Shown here piece after piece: positions 26,270 to 35,392 of a stretch of DNA of 64,000 nt. Origin of the DNA: Chryseobacterium sp. MEBOG06. GTDB taxonomy: Bacteria > Bacteroidota > Bacteroidia > Flavobacteriales > Weeksellaceae. The number at the start of each line of letters is the position of its first letter. Within the stretch, counting starts at the first letter, position 1. The stretch lies in assembly GCF_021869765.1 (NCBI RefSeq), contig NZ_CP084580.1, positions 3,596,001-3,660,000 of the forward strand, in the 5' to 3' direction. The translations under genes and the position numbers were made by a program. The notes under the pieces were generated by a model that made no database searches, was not told the origin of the DNA, and saw only the letters and a list, made by a program, of their open reading frames with translations.

Positions 26270-27460
26270 ATGATACAGAAAAAACCAAACAAGCGTATTG
26301 CAATCATCGGTGCAGGATTAGGAGGTCTGTGCCTTGCCCAGGGATTGAAAAAAAACGGTCTCGAATGTCAGATTTTTGAAAAAGATCCCGCCATCAATAC
26401 CCGCACGCAGGGATACAGGATCAGAGTAAATGAACCGGGCAGAAAGGCACTACAGGAGTGTCTTCCGGAAAATTTGTACCATCTTTTTACTGATACCTGT
26501 GCCGCCAGCTATTCCGGCATGAACGTATTCACAACCAGTCTTGAACCTTCAAAAAATAAACTGGTAGAATCCTGGAGCGACGGAGTAAAAGAAATGCCTG
26601 ACCTCAAGCCCAACCGGCTGACAATACGTGAAATCTTGCTACAGGGATTACAGGAAAAAATAGGCTTCGGAAAAGAATTAACAGAATGGGAAGAACTGGA
26701 AAATAATGAAGTAAAACTCTCATTTGCGGATGGAACAGCTTATACTGCAGATCTTGTCATAGCTGCTGACGGAGTACATTCCAGAATAGGGTCAGAATAT
26801 TGCAAAGATCAGAAGGTGAATACCGGAAATATTACGATATACGGCAGAACCTTCTATTCTCCGGAAACTCAAAAAGCAGTTTCTGCCGATCTTCAGAAAG
26901 GAACTTCTGTAATACTCAATAACCAGTTTTCACTCATCGTAGATTCTATGAAATTTGACAGTTCGAAAAAGAATACTTCATGGGAGCTGCTGAGCCCGAT
27001 ATCCGATTATTTCTATTGGGCATTTATTGGAAATCCAGAAGCTTTCGGACTTGCTCCGGCAGACTTTTACAACGATCCTGCAGAGAAAATCTCTGCTTGT
27101 ATAGAGAAGGTTACCAGGTTATGGCATCCCAAACTTAAAGCTTTATTCGAATATGCTGATCAAAAATCATTATCTGTCACACCAATCCGCTCCTCTCTGC
27201 CTAAAGAACCCTGGAAGTCCGGAGCTATTACGGCTTTAGGAGATGCGGTTCATACCATGAGCCCGGCAGGAGGTGTGGGTGCTAATACCGCTTTTATAGA
27301 TGCTGCTCTGCTGGCTGAAAATATCAGGAAGGCTCTACTGAACAATACCGCACTTTCAACAGCTGTTTCAGATTATGAAAAACAAATGAGAATATACAGC
27401 AATCTGGCGGTTACCATGTCTTTACAGGGTGGAGAAATCCTGCACGGAACCAATAAATAA
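26270..27460 (+). CDS. FAD-dependent monooxygenase (PHBH fold)
   Basis: This 396-residue flavoprotein has an N-terminal GxGxxG dinucleotide fold (IGAGLGGL at about 14-21), the middle motif DLVIAADGVHSR and the GD motif ALGDAVHTMSPAGGVGAN near residue 325, the set that defines class A flavin monooxygenases. It would hydroxylate an aromatic or other organic compound with NAD(P)H and oxygen. TetX-type tetracycline-inactivating enzymes belong to the same family, but the sequence alone does not show that activity. It follows an AraC regulator that may respond to the substrate. Confidence 0.88.
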   Translation: MIQKKPNKRIAIIGAGLGGLCLAQGLKKNGLECQIFEKDPAINTRTQGYRIRVNEPGRKALQECLPENLYHLFTDTCAASYSGMNVFTTSLEPSKNKLVESWSDGVKEMPDLKPNRLTIREILLQGLQEKIGFGKELTEWEELENNEVKLSFADGTAYTADLVIAADGVHSRIGSEYCKDQKVNTGNITIYGRTFYSPETQKAVSADLQKGTSVILNNQFSLIVDSMKFDSSKKNTSWELLSPISDYFYWAFIGNPEAFGLAPADFYNDPAEKISACIEKVTRLWHPKLKALFEYADQKSLSVTPIRSSLPKEPWKSGAITALGDAVHTMSPAGGVGANTAFIDAALLAENIRKALLNNTALSTAVSDYEKQMRIYSNLAVTMSLQGGEILHGTNK

Positions 27461-27776
27461 AGCTAGCGGCACCTTCCAAACTCCTCTTAAATATTGTGTA
27501 AGAGGAGTTTACATTCCATTAGAATGATTCCATCATTAAAATTCAAAAGTTGCTGTTTATAACTACTCATTAAAATTTATCTTAATCCCGTATGTCCGCA
27601 AACTTTCTATCTGGCATTTTTCACGGCAAAAGCCGGATATTCTGAAAAACATGATAAAAAAACTCTCAAAAAAATAAAATTACTTATATTTAGTCAGATA
27701 AAGTGGCAGAGAAACCCGATGTTGTAAAAAGGCAGGATAGTTGCATTTATCTAAAAAACCACACAAAATCAGACCT
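27461..27776. other. intergenic region upstream of egtD
   Basis: Apart from the hairpin at 27478-27510, this 316-base gap shows no gene. TATATTTA at 27685-27692 is a one-mismatch -7 box that would give a leader of about 80 bases before the egtD ATG. I looked for a known SAM riboswitch pattern in that leader and did not recognise one. Confidence 0.5.
27478..27510 (+). terminator. hairpin after FAD monooxygenase
   Basis: Perfect 12-base arms (AAACTCCTCTTA at 27478-27489 and its complement at 27499-27510) enclose nine bases. The T tract is only three bases, so termination is likely but may be partial. Confidence 0.65.
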
Positions 27777-28760
27777 ATGAATGTACAGTTAGATCCGCAT
27801 GCTAAGACTGAAAATCATCCCATTGATCATTTCCGTCCGGATGTTTTAGAAGGCTTAAAAAATAGTCCGAAAAGGCTATCTTCAAAATATTTCTACGATA
27901 AAATCGGCGACCACCTTTTCCAGCAGATCATGGCAATGCCTGAATATTATCTTACCCGGTGCGAGCTTGACATATTCAAAAATAAGACACAGGAACTTAC
28001 AGACCTCATCATACCTGAAAATGAACCTTTTGACCTGATCGAGCTGGGAGCAGGAGATGCTATGAAATCTACATTCTTACTGAAGCATCTTGTAGAAAGA
28101 GGTCTCGAATTCACCTATATGCCGATTGATATTTCTGGAAATATTCTCTCTATACTCAATGAAAAATTAAGTACACAATTCCCGGATATGCCTATAACCT
28201 GCCTGGAGGGTGATTATTTTGATATGCTTCAAAAGGCGGCATCATTATCTGACCGGAGAAAGGTTATTCTGTTTTTGGGAAGTAATATCGGAAATATGAA
28301 TCCTGAAGAAGCTCAGAGTTTCTGCCTTAGTTTAAATCAAAATCTATCTTCCGGAGATCGTGTCCTGATAGGTTTTGACCTGAAGAAAAATCCCCATGTC
28401 ATTTTAAACGCTTATAATGATAAGGAAGGGATCACAGCTGCCTTCAATCTTAATCTTCTGACCCGTATCAATAATGAGTTGGGAGGAAATTTTGACCGCG
28501 AACAATTTCAGCATTATCAAACCTACGACCCTGTAAGCGGAGCTTGCAGAAGTTTTCTGGTAAGCCTTAAAAAACAGGAGGTAATCATTGGCCGTGACAG
28601 AATTTCATTTGAAGAAAATGAACTTATTGATATGGAAATTTCTCAGAAGTTCTCTGCTGAACACATTGCTGAACTAGGTGAAAAATCCGGTTTTACAACC
28701 GCCGGAGAAATCAAAGATTCAAAAGAATGGTTTGTAGATACGATCTGGCAGGTAAAATAA
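27777..28760 (+). CDS. egtD: L-histidine N-alpha-methyltransferase EgtD
   Basis: The 327-residue enzyme would trimethylate histidine to hercynine with SAM, the first step of ergothioneine synthesis. The N-terminal segment (NSPKRLSSKYFYDKIGDHLF, MPEYYLTRCE) is the typical EgtD signature, and the SAM site includes LIELGAGDAMK near residue 85 with FLGSNIGN further on. The open frame reaches TTG 27741, but ATG 27777 is the natural start. The next gene is egtB, which confirms the pathway. The length fits the family (about 320). Confidence 0.93.
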   Translation: MNVQLDPHAKTENHPIDHFRPDVLEGLKNSPKRLSSKYFYDKIGDHLFQQIMAMPEYYLTRCELDIFKNKTQELTDLIIPENEPFDLIELGAGDAMKSTFLLKHLVERGLEFTYMPIDISGNILSILNEKLSTQFPDMPITCLEGDYFDMLQKAASLSDRRKVILFLGSNIGNMNPEEAQSFCLSLNQNLSSGDRVLIGFDLKKNPHVILNAYNDKEGITAAFNLNLLTRINNELGGNFDREQFQHYQTYDPVSGACRSFLVSLKKQEVIIGRDRISFEENELIDMEISQKFSAEHIAELGEKSGFTTAGEIKDSKEWFVDTIWQVK

Positions 28761-28839
28761 GAAATCTTCAGTTTCTGCCGGCATGAAAAATATTTATCAT
28801 GATCCTTCATTTAAAATAAACCACTAAAAAATCAAAATC

Positions 28840-30012
28840 ATGACACCAGAGATTACAACAGTAGATCTATCAAAAAAATATACGGATGTCCGCAGCCGTT
28901 CTGAAGAAATCTGTGCTCCATTGGAAATTGAGGATTATGTAGTACAGCCGATTGTGGATGTAAGTCCGCCGAAATGGCACCTGGGGCATACCACATGGTT
29001 TTTTGAAACGTTCATTCTGATCCCTAATTTCCCTGAATACGAAGTTTTTGATCCACAGTATAATTTTGTCTTTAACAGCTACTATGAAACCATTGGAACA
29101 AGGGTAATCCGTACTGACCGCGGAAACCTCAGCCGGCCTTCTGTTTCAGATATTTATCGCTACAGAAAATATGTGGATGAACAGATGAAAGCTTTCCTTC
29201 AAAGCAGGTTCATGAAAGAAGCTATTGAACCCCTTCTGGAGCTGGGCCTCAATCATGAACAGCAGCATCAGGAGCTGCTAGTGACAGACATTAAATACAT
29301 TCTGGGGCATAATCCCCTCTTCCCCGCTTATACTAAAGAAAAACAATGTATCCAATCCGGTTCTGCAGATGTGCAGATGCTCCGATTTTCTGAAGGAGTC
29401 TATGAAATTGGCTTTAAAGGCGAAGGGTTTTGTTTTGACAATGAACTAGGCAGACATAAGGTATATCTTAACGACTTTGAAATTGCCAGCCAGCTGGTGA
29501 CCAATCGTGAGTACCTTGAATTTATGGAAGCCGGCGGATATACTGACTTCAAACACTGGCATGCCGAAGGCTGGGACTGGGTAAAACAAAATCAGGCAAA
29601 ATCTCCGCTGTACTGGCATTATGTGGAGGGCAGATGGATGAATTATACCTTAAACGGATTACAGGAAATAGAACCTGATGCACCCGTATGTCATATCAAT
29701 TTTTATGAAGCTTCTGCTTTTGCTTCCTGGAAAGGGATGCGCCTGCCAAGTGAGGCAGAATGGGAAGTGGCATCTGATCATTTTGACTGGGGAAGCCGCT
29801 GGGAATGGACCAATTCTGCTTACCTGCCCTATCCTCATTTTAAGAAAGAAGCCGGTGCGGTAGGTGAATACAATGGAAAATTCATGGTCAATCAAATGGT
29901 ATTGCGCGGTGCCTCTGAAGCGACTCCTCCGGGACACAGCAGAAATACTTACCGTAATTTTTTTCAAACCAATTTAAAATGGCAGTTTACAGGAATCAGA
30001 CTTGCACAATAA
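28840..30012 (+). CDS. egtB: hercynine oxygenase / sulfoxide synthase EgtB
   Basis: The 390-residue iron enzyme joins sulfur to hercynine using oxygen. A DinB-like N-terminal domain has WHLGH (H47, H50) and H139-EQQ-H143-Q-E, which supply the iron-binding histidines. The C-terminal FGE-sulfatase domain ends with the EgtB signature TPPGHSRNTYRNFF and WQFTGIRLA. No egtA, egtC or egtE is present, so this EgtB may use cysteine directly, with an unlinked lyase finishing the pathway; that is an inference. The length is somewhat shorter than mycobacterial EgtB (about 430). It is followed closely by a transporter. Confidence 0.92.
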   Translation: MTPEITTVDLSKKYTDVRSRSEEICAPLEIEDYVVQPIVDVSPPKWHLGHTTWFFETFILIPNFPEYEVFDPQYNFVFNSYYETIGTRVIRTDRGNLSRPSVSDIYRYRKYVDEQMKAFLQSRFMKEAIEPLLELGLNHEQQHQELLVTDIKYILGHNPLFPAYTKEKQCIQSGSADVQMLRFSEGVYEIGFKGEGFCFDNELGRHKVYLNDFEIASQLVTNREYLEFMEAGGYTDFKHWHAEGWDWVKQNQAKSPLYWHYVEGRWMNYTLNGLQEIEPDAPVCHINFYEASAFASWKGMRLPSEAEWEVASDHFDWGSRWEWTNSAYLPYPHFKKEAGAVGEYNGKFMVNQMVLRGASEATPPGHSRNTYRNFFQTNLKWQFTGIRLAQ

Positions 30013-30021
30013 TTTTTGCCA

Positions 30022-30942
30022 ATGATTACAGTTGAATCAGTATCAAAGAATTTTAACGGTAAAACTGCCGTAGATCACATTTCTTTTCAGGCAAATGATC
30101 AGGAAATCCTGGTGCTTTTAGGAACCAGCGGCTGTGGGAAAACAACGACTCTTAAAATGATCAACCGCCTCATAGAAGCTGATTCCGGAAACATTCTGAT
30201 CAACGGTAAAAATATCCGTGATCAGAAAGCAGAGGAACTGCGAATGGGAATTGGTTTTGTAATGCAGCATTCCGGTTTATTTCCTCATTATACGATTCAG
30301 CAAAATATTGCTGTAGTTCCTGAACTGCTGAAATGGGATAAAAAGAAAACATCAGCAAGAACGCATGAACTTTTGGAGAAACTTCATCTTTCTGAAGAAG
30401 TACTTTCACGGTTTCCCAATGAGCTGAGCGGGGGCCAGCAGCAGCGTGTAGGTATTGCAAGAGCCCTGATTGCAGATACTCCGGTTTTACTGATGGATGA
30501 ACCCTTCGGAGCGCTTGACAATATTACCAAAGCGGATATTCATTCCGAATTTCAATCTCTTGAAGAGCTTAAAAACAAAACAATTATATTGGTTACTCAT
30601 GATGTACAGGAAGCTTTTGAACTTGGGCATCGGATATGCCTGATGGATCAGGGGAAGATTGTTCAGACAGGAACTCCAAAAGAAATGCTTTACCAGCCCA
30701 CCAATAATTTTGTCCGTGATTTCTTTGCTGAAAACCGGCTTTTACTGGAATACAAAGTGGCCACCTTACAGGATATTGGTCCGTTTTTCACTTCTGAGAA
30801 TTCACATTATACGCTGGAGAATTCAGACGATACAAGTGTCTGGAATGCTTTACAGAAATTAAGCTCGGATCATAAGAATACAGAAATCTATGAAAGAGTG
30901 ATCAGGGCATTTAATGATTATAGAAAATTACAGATTGTATGA
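30022..30942 (+). CDS. OpuC-type ABC transporter ATPase, EgtV-like
   Basis: The 306-residue ATPase has Walker A GTSGCGKTT (about residue 36), signature LSGGQQQRVGIARAL and Walker B LLMDEPFGALD. The overall match is to the glycine betaine/proline/choline importer ATPases (OpuCA/ProV type) without a full CBS pair. TTG 30016 is in frame but ATG 30022 is preferred. It begins nine bases after the egtB stop and overlaps the permease gene by four bases. The egtDB linkage points to ergothioneine as substrate, as in EgtUV; betaine is the alternative. Confidence 0.88.
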   Translation: MITVESVSKNFNGKTAVDHISFQANDQEILVLLGTSGCGKTTTLKMINRLIEADSGNILINGKNIRDQKAEELRMGIGFVMQHSGLFPHYTIQQNIAVVPELLKWDKKKTSARTHELLEKLHLSEEVLSRFPNELSGGQQQRVGIARALIADTPVLLMDEPFGALDNITKADIHSEFQSLEELKNKTIILVTHDVQEAFELGHRICLMDQGKIVQTGTPKEMLYQPTNNFVRDFFAENRLLLEYKVATLQDIGPFFTSENSHYTLENSDDTSVWNALQKLSSDHKNTEIYERVIRAFNDYRKLQIV

Positions 30943-32504
30943 TGAAGCAGAGTCTCTGGCAGTTTATTGCTGAACAGCACGAAAAGTTAATCACCCAGAT
31001 CATACAGCATCTGGGACTTACGTTTTTATCTCTCTTTTTAGCGATCATCGTTGGGGTTCCGTTAGGAATTCTGATTGCCAGAAAAAGGAAGCTTTCAAGT
31101 CCTGTACTGGGTATTGCCGGAATTTTGCAGACCATTCCCAGTATTGCCCTGCTGGGGTTTATGATCCCCGCTTTTGGCATCGGTCCGAAACCGGCTATTG
31201 CAGCACTGCTGATCTATGCTCTTTTACCTGTTATCCGGAATACCTATACCGGAATTACAGGAGTAGATCCGGCCGTGATAGAAGCTGCAAAAGCAATGGG
31301 GATGAACAGAAGACAGCTCCTTTTGAAAGTAAAACTTCCTTTGGCCATGCCTGTAATCATTGCCGGAATAAGGACAGCAGCAGTTATCAATGTGGGAGTA
31401 GCTACTTTGGCTTCCTTTGTTGCCGCAGGTGGCTTGGGAGAATTTATCTTTGGGGGTATTTCACTTAATAATACCAATATGATTCTGGCAGGAGCCATTC
31501 CCGCTGCATTACTCGCCGTTCTGCTGGACCAGACCATCTCCATACTCCAAAAATCAGGATATCGATTGTTTCAAAAGCTGAAATTTGCAGTTCCTGTTCT
31601 ACTTATTATATTGGGAGCAGGTTATATGGTTACCAATTCTTCACAACATACCGTTAAGGCCGGTTTTACTCCTGAATTTATGGGAAGGCAGGACGGGGAT
31701 ATCGGTCTTCGCTCTGTGTATGGCCTTAATGTAAATCCACTTGTAGTAAGTGATGCCATTATGTATAAAGCTGCGTATGAAAAGGAACTTGATCTGATCA
31801 GCGGATATTCCACAGACGGAAGGATCAAAGCTTTTGACCTCTATGTACTGGATGATGATAAAAAAATATTTCCGCCCTACTTCGCTGCCCCTATTATTAA
31901 GACCAAAACCCTGGAAAAATTTCCGGAGCTTGAAAAAACGCTTAATATGCTGGCCGGGAAATTCAATGATTCTATTATGACGGATCTTAATTACAGGTCA
32001 GATCATCTTAATCAGACCCCTGAGAAGATTGCAAAAGATTTTTTAATCAAGAATAATCTCTACAAAAGTCCGCTGAAAGGAAATTCAGGAACAGTGCGTA
32101 TTGGCTCAAAAATATTCGGGGAACAATATATCCTCGCAGAAATGTATACGATGCTTATTGAAGGCTATACGCACTATAAGGTGGAAACGAAAACAGGTTT
32201 GGGAGGAACCAAAATCTGTTTTGATGCTTTAATGAATGATGCTATTGATTTTTATCCGGAATATACCGGAACCGGACTGCTTGTCCTTTTAAAACCAACA
32301 GAACAGACTATCAAAAGCGTGAGCCAAAGTGCCGATAAAACCTATCAGTATGTAAATTCAGAATTTAGAAAACAATATGGGATTCAATGGCTGCAACCTC
32401 TAGGGTTCAATAATGCCTATGCCCTGATGATGCGTAGAAAGCAGGCTGAAGATCTCCATATCAAAAGTATTTCTGATCTCAGGAAATATTTTGACGGAAA
32501 GTAA
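30939..32504 (+). CDS. fused permease / substrate-binding protein, EgtU-like
   Basis: The 521-residue protein joins an OpuCB-type permease (about residues 1-215, several membrane segments, with the EAAKAMGMNRRQLLLKVKLP coupling loop) to a periplasmic quaternary-ammonium binding domain (about 240-521). Such fusions occur in OpuC-like importers and in EgtU, which binds ergothioneine. It overlaps the ATPase gene by four bases and ends the egt group. Whether the binding pocket fits ergothioneine or betaine cannot be settled by eye. Confidence 0.87.
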   Translation: MMKQSLWQFIAEQHEKLITQIIQHLGLTFLSLFLAIIVGVPLGILIARKRKLSSPVLGIAGILQTIPSIALLGFMIPAFGIGPKPAIAALLIYALLPVIRNTYTGITGVDPAVIEAAKAMGMNRRQLLLKVKLPLAMPVIIAGIRTAAVINVGVATLASFVAAGGLGEFIFGGISLNNTNMILAGAIPAALLAVLLDQTISILQKSGYRLFQKLKFAVPVLLIILGAGYMVTNSSQHTVKAGFTPEFMGRQDGDIGLRSVYGLNVNPLVVSDAIMYKAAYEKELDLISGYSTDGRIKAFDLYVLDDDKKIFPPYFAAPIIKTKTLEKFPELEKTLNMLAGKFNDSIMTDLNYRSDHLNQTPEKIAKDFLIKNNLYKSPLKGNSGTVRIGSKIFGEQYILAEMYTMLIEGYTHYKVETKTGLGGTKICFDALMNDAIDFYPEYTGTGLLVLLKPTEQTIKSVSQSADKTYQYVNSEFRKQYGIQWLQPLGFNNAYALMMRRKQAEDLHIKSISDLRKYFDGK

Positions 32505-32536
32505 AATAAAGCATTTCCCATTATTGAGGAACTTCT

Positions 32537-32977
32537 TTAATAATAAAAATGATGGGTGAAAAAATAAATAAAAGAACGATCGGTTTCAACAACAAAACTG
32601 ATCTCACTATCATGCCGAGGTTTCTCAGGATCAATCATCATTTCATAAACATATTGAATTTCTCCTTCAATATAGGTTTCTATTGCTAAATTAAGTTTCC
32701 AGGAATGCTGAAAATCTGTAATCTGCTGAAGCATCTTTTCCTGATCTGTCATCAGGATTTCTGAATTTTGCATTTCCCATTCATCGGAACCGGAAGCACC
32801 CATAGCAGCAATGATAAATGATGTAAAATCCGGGATATCCATTTTCTGTACCTTAATAAGGGTAAAAACAATTTCATCTCTATTGAAAATAACTTCTGTA
32901 ATTTCACGCTTAGAAATAAAAAAATCAGAAGCTCTTTCCTTTAATTTTTCTGTTAATATGGATCGGTCAAAAGGCAT
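32537..32977 (-). CDS. hypothetical protein
   Basis: This 146-residue protein has no signal peptide, no membrane segment and no motif I recognise. It is acidic in the middle and ends in an aromatic tail (FIYFFTHHFYY). The ATG at 32977 is the only good start. It runs against the egt operon and stands alone. It appears to be a real gene because the frame is well filled and flanking gaps are short. Confidence 0.6.
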   Translation of the reverse strand: MPFDRSILTEKLKERASDFFISKREITEVIFNRDEIVFTLIKVQKMDIPDFTSFIIAAMGASGSDEWEMQNSEILMTDQEKMLQQITDFQHSWKLNLAIETYIEGEIQYVYEMMIDPEKPRHDSEISFVVETDRSFIYFFTHHFYY

Positions 32978-33087
32978 TTTTATTCTTTTAGCAAAATTAA
33001 TTTTATATTTTAAATAGTTCCAATCCGTTTATGGGAGATCCATTATCTGTTTAAAATAAACATTATCTTCGTACAAAATTCAAAAAT

Positions 33088-33633
33088 ATGAAAAAAACAC
33101 TATTGCTGGTTTCAGCTGTATTTATTCTTAATTCATGTGTGGTAAGAACAGCTACAAAAGTAGTTTCGGGAGCGGTAAGTTTAAGTTACAAAGCTGTAAA
33201 AGGAACGGTAAACGGCATCAGCTGGGCAGTGAGCAAAGCTAAAGGAAAGATTGATGAAGACCGCCTGGATGGAACCTGGAAAGTGGTTGGAGTATACAAA
33301 GGTTCTTTTGAAGATTTTTCTAAAGATCAGAATCCTGACGGTTCATTTACCTCAGATTGTACGGAAGGTTTTGACCAAATTATCTTTAAGGCTAAAAAGT
33401 CTAAATTCAAGCCGGTACACTGCAGTTCGGATAAGGAAGACTGGGTGAAATATTCATTAGAGTTCGGGAAAAATCCTGTAACTAAGGAAAAGGAAAATTA
33501 TATAGAATACAAATCCAGCAATTATATTTCCGTGATTGACGTTAACAGCAAAACGATGATTCTGGAAGGCAACCTGATGCCTAAACTGGCCTTTTCCGGT
33601 GCCAAACTGTACCTTCTGGAAAAAGTAAGATAA
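33088..33633 (+). CDS. lipoprotein, lipocalin-like
   Basis: This 181-residue protein begins with a lipoprotein signal, LILNSC-type, with C17 as the lipidated cysteine (VFILNSC). The mature part starts with a valine/alanine/lysine-rich stretch, then a domain with LDGTWKVVGVYKG that resembles the opening strand of lipocalin-like folds common in flavobacteria. It should be anchored in the outer or inner membrane. Function unknown. A terminator follows ten bases later. TATCTTCG at 33064-33071 is a one-mismatch -7 box. Confidence 0.75.
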   Translation: MKKTLLLVSAVFILNSCVVRTATKVVSGAVSLSYKAVKGTVNGISWAVSKAKGKIDEDRLDGTWKVVGVYKGSFEDFSKDQNPDGSFTSDCTEGFDQIIFKAKKSKFKPVHCSSDKEDWVKYSLEFGKNPVTKEKENYIEYKSSNYISVIDVNSKTMILEGNLMPKLAFSGAKLYLLEKVR

Positions 33634-33642
33634 AAATTATTG

Positions 33643-33674
33643 AAAGCCTGTACTTAAAATACAGGCTTTTTTAT
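33643..33674 (+). terminator. rho-independent terminator after lipoprotein
   Basis: The arms AAAGCCTGTA (33643-33652) and TACAGGCTTT (33660-33669) with a 7-base loop are followed by a T tract. Confidence 0.9.
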
Positions 33675-33748
33675 TTCTTTTTTGCTATGAATTCATGAAT
33701 TCTTTTTTGTTTGTACAATGAATTATAATTATTGTGACGAGCAGATTT

Positions 33749-33812
33749 GGGCTAAAGCCATTAGAAAGGAAATAATATGGAGGGATGGGCTAAAACTCAT
33801 CCTTATTGAATT
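33749..33812. repeat. dispersed GGGCTAAAGCC-type repeat, copy 1
   Basis: GGGCTAAAGCC at 33749-33759 is followed 38 bases later by GGGCTAAAAC at 33787, then CCTTATTGAATTC. The same two-part layout appears at 46920-46983, and a single copy at 57246. It lies in the gap between convergent genes. Confidence 0.65.
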
Positions 33813-33817
33813 CTTTA

Positions 33818-35305
33818 TTATTTGTTTTCTATTTCAACGATCTTCTTTCCTTCTTCACCCAGATAATGAAGGACGAGCTTTTCATAGATTTTAGAGCCGT
33901 CATCGGTATTGGTAAAGATCACAATTCCTTTTCCTGATTTTGGCAGCACAAGAGTAATACAGCGCGTACCCTGGTCGGCTCCTCCATGGGATAAGACATA
34001 CTCATCATTTCCCAGATCATACACCTCAAAACCTAATCCAAAATATTTATTATCTCTTATTTTCACCTGCTTTCTGATCATTTCTTTAAATACCTCAGGT
34101 TTCAGGCTTCCGCCTTTCATAATGTTGACCATAAAATTTCCTAAATCTTCTATCGTAGTGTGTAAATCATCAGCAGCATTTGCCATTTTGTTTTTTTCTA
34201 TCGGATAAGGTTTACCTTCTTTATCATATCCGATTGCAAATCTTGATTCATCTGTATTTTGATCCCAGATATAATTGGTATCATTCATTTTGAGTGGTTT
34301 AAAAATCAATTCTTGGGCCAGCTGATCCAGCGATTTCCCAAATTTCTTTTCTAAAGCCTTCCTAAGGTATTCGAATCCTTCTCCTGAATATTGGTATTTC
34401 GTTCCGGGATCAAACTGAAAATGCAGCTTTTTGTCAGCATTCATCCATCTCCAGTTTGGAAAGCCTGTCTTATGGGTAAGAATCATTCTTGTCGTTAGTT
34501 TTTTATGCCTCGGATCATTAGCAAGATCCGGATCTATCCAGTACTGATCAAGAGGTTCATCCAGTTTCCATTTCCCTAAACTTACCAGATGCATTGTAAC
34601 CATGGTGGTGATAGGTTTAGTAATAGAAGCTACATTAAAATAGGTATTATAAGGGGCAGAAACTCCTTTTTTTATGTCCCCGAAAACTTTTACCTGCTTC
34701 AGCTCTCCTCCTTCAATAATTCCTAATCCTAATGTTGGAATTTTATTTTCTTTCAGCCAGTTTTCAATCGCCTGGTCATCTTCAAAAACATTGTCATCAT
34801 CAACAGTCTTTTTCTCCTGATGGTCAAAACTGAATGATCTTTTCAGTTTCCATTCGCCATTCTCCTTAATCCATACATGCGTAAATTTAGCAGAACCTGT
34901 TAGTTTCTCTGGCTGATCAGTTTCTTTTTCATAAAACAGATGATTCCCATTTTGGATAACAGCATATACCTGACCTTCTTTGTACATGGGGTAGATCTCC
35001 GTACTTTTTTCCACCAAAGCTCTTCTGGCTTTATAAGTTTTTGAAGGTCTGCACAAACCGTTTTTGAAGTCAATCATAAATTTCTTCTTATCAGAAAAGC
35101 CATCTTTATCGTGATAAAATTCAAGCTGGCCGCTGAGTATATTTTCCATTTGTGCCGCATTACAGGTATTGAAACCTACAGAAAACAGCAGACTGTCTCT
35201 GGACATAATTGTTTTGTACAAAGGGTCTTTTTTTTCTATTTGAGCATTAAGGCTGCTGAAGAAAACAATAAAAAAAGTGGGTATAAAATGAGTATACTTT
35301 GTCAT
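33818..35305 (-). CDS. secreted serine hydrolase (beta-lactamase class C fold) with NTF2-like domain
   Basis: From ATG 35305 the protein is 495 residues with a signal peptide (FIVFFSSLNAQ). Residues about 25-155 look like a DUF4440/NTF2-type domain (NAAQMENILSGQLEFYHD). The rest is a penicillin-binding/class C beta-lactamase fold with S227-ITK (SxxK), a later YSGEG tyrosine motif and HGGADQG in place of KTG. Such proteins are usually esterases or D-aminopeptidases rather than true beta-lactamases. The frame extends six codons to a TTG at 35323, which is rejected as start. It is next to an XRE membrane regulator on the same strand. Confidence 0.85.
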   Translation of the reverse strand: MTKYTHFIPTFFIVFFSSLNAQIEKKDPLYKTIMSRDSLLFSVGFNTCNAAQMENILSGQLEFYHDKDGFSDKKKFMIDFKNGLCRPSKTYKARRALVEKSTEIYPMYKEGQVYAVIQNGNHLFYEKETDQPEKLTGSAKFTHVWIKENGEWKLKRSFSFDHQEKKTVDDDNVFEDDQAIENWLKENKIPTLGLGIIEGGELKQVKVFGDIKKGVSAPYNTYFNVASITKPITTMVTMHLVSLGKWKLDEPLDQYWIDPDLANDPRHKKLTTRMILTHKTGFPNWRWMNADKKLHFQFDPGTKYQYSGEGFEYLRKALEKKFGKSLDQLAQELIFKPLKMNDTNYIWDQNTDESRFAIGYDKEGKPYPIEKNKMANAADDLHTTIEDLGNFMVNIMKGGSLKPEVFKEMIRKQVKIRDNKYFGLGFEVYDLGNDEYVLSHGGADQGTRCITLVLPKSGKGIVIFTNTDDGSKIYEKLVLHYLGEEGKKIVEIENK

Positions 35306-35392
35306 TGCTAATATTTTTGACAAAGGTTAGATTTTCATCTGCTATTTCTGCAAAAACAAACCCGACAAAAACCCGACAAAGCCCTGACAGTC

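Noticed and set aside
27685..27776. SAM riboswitch in the egtD leader
   Set aside because: EgtD uses SAM, so I looked for one, but no known SAM aptamer core could be recognised in the 80-base leader.
33818..35305. True class C beta-lactamase (antibiotic resistance gene)
   Set aside because: The SxxK and tyrosine motifs fit the fold, but the extra NTF2-like domain and HGG in place of KTG fit the broader serine hydrolase group.
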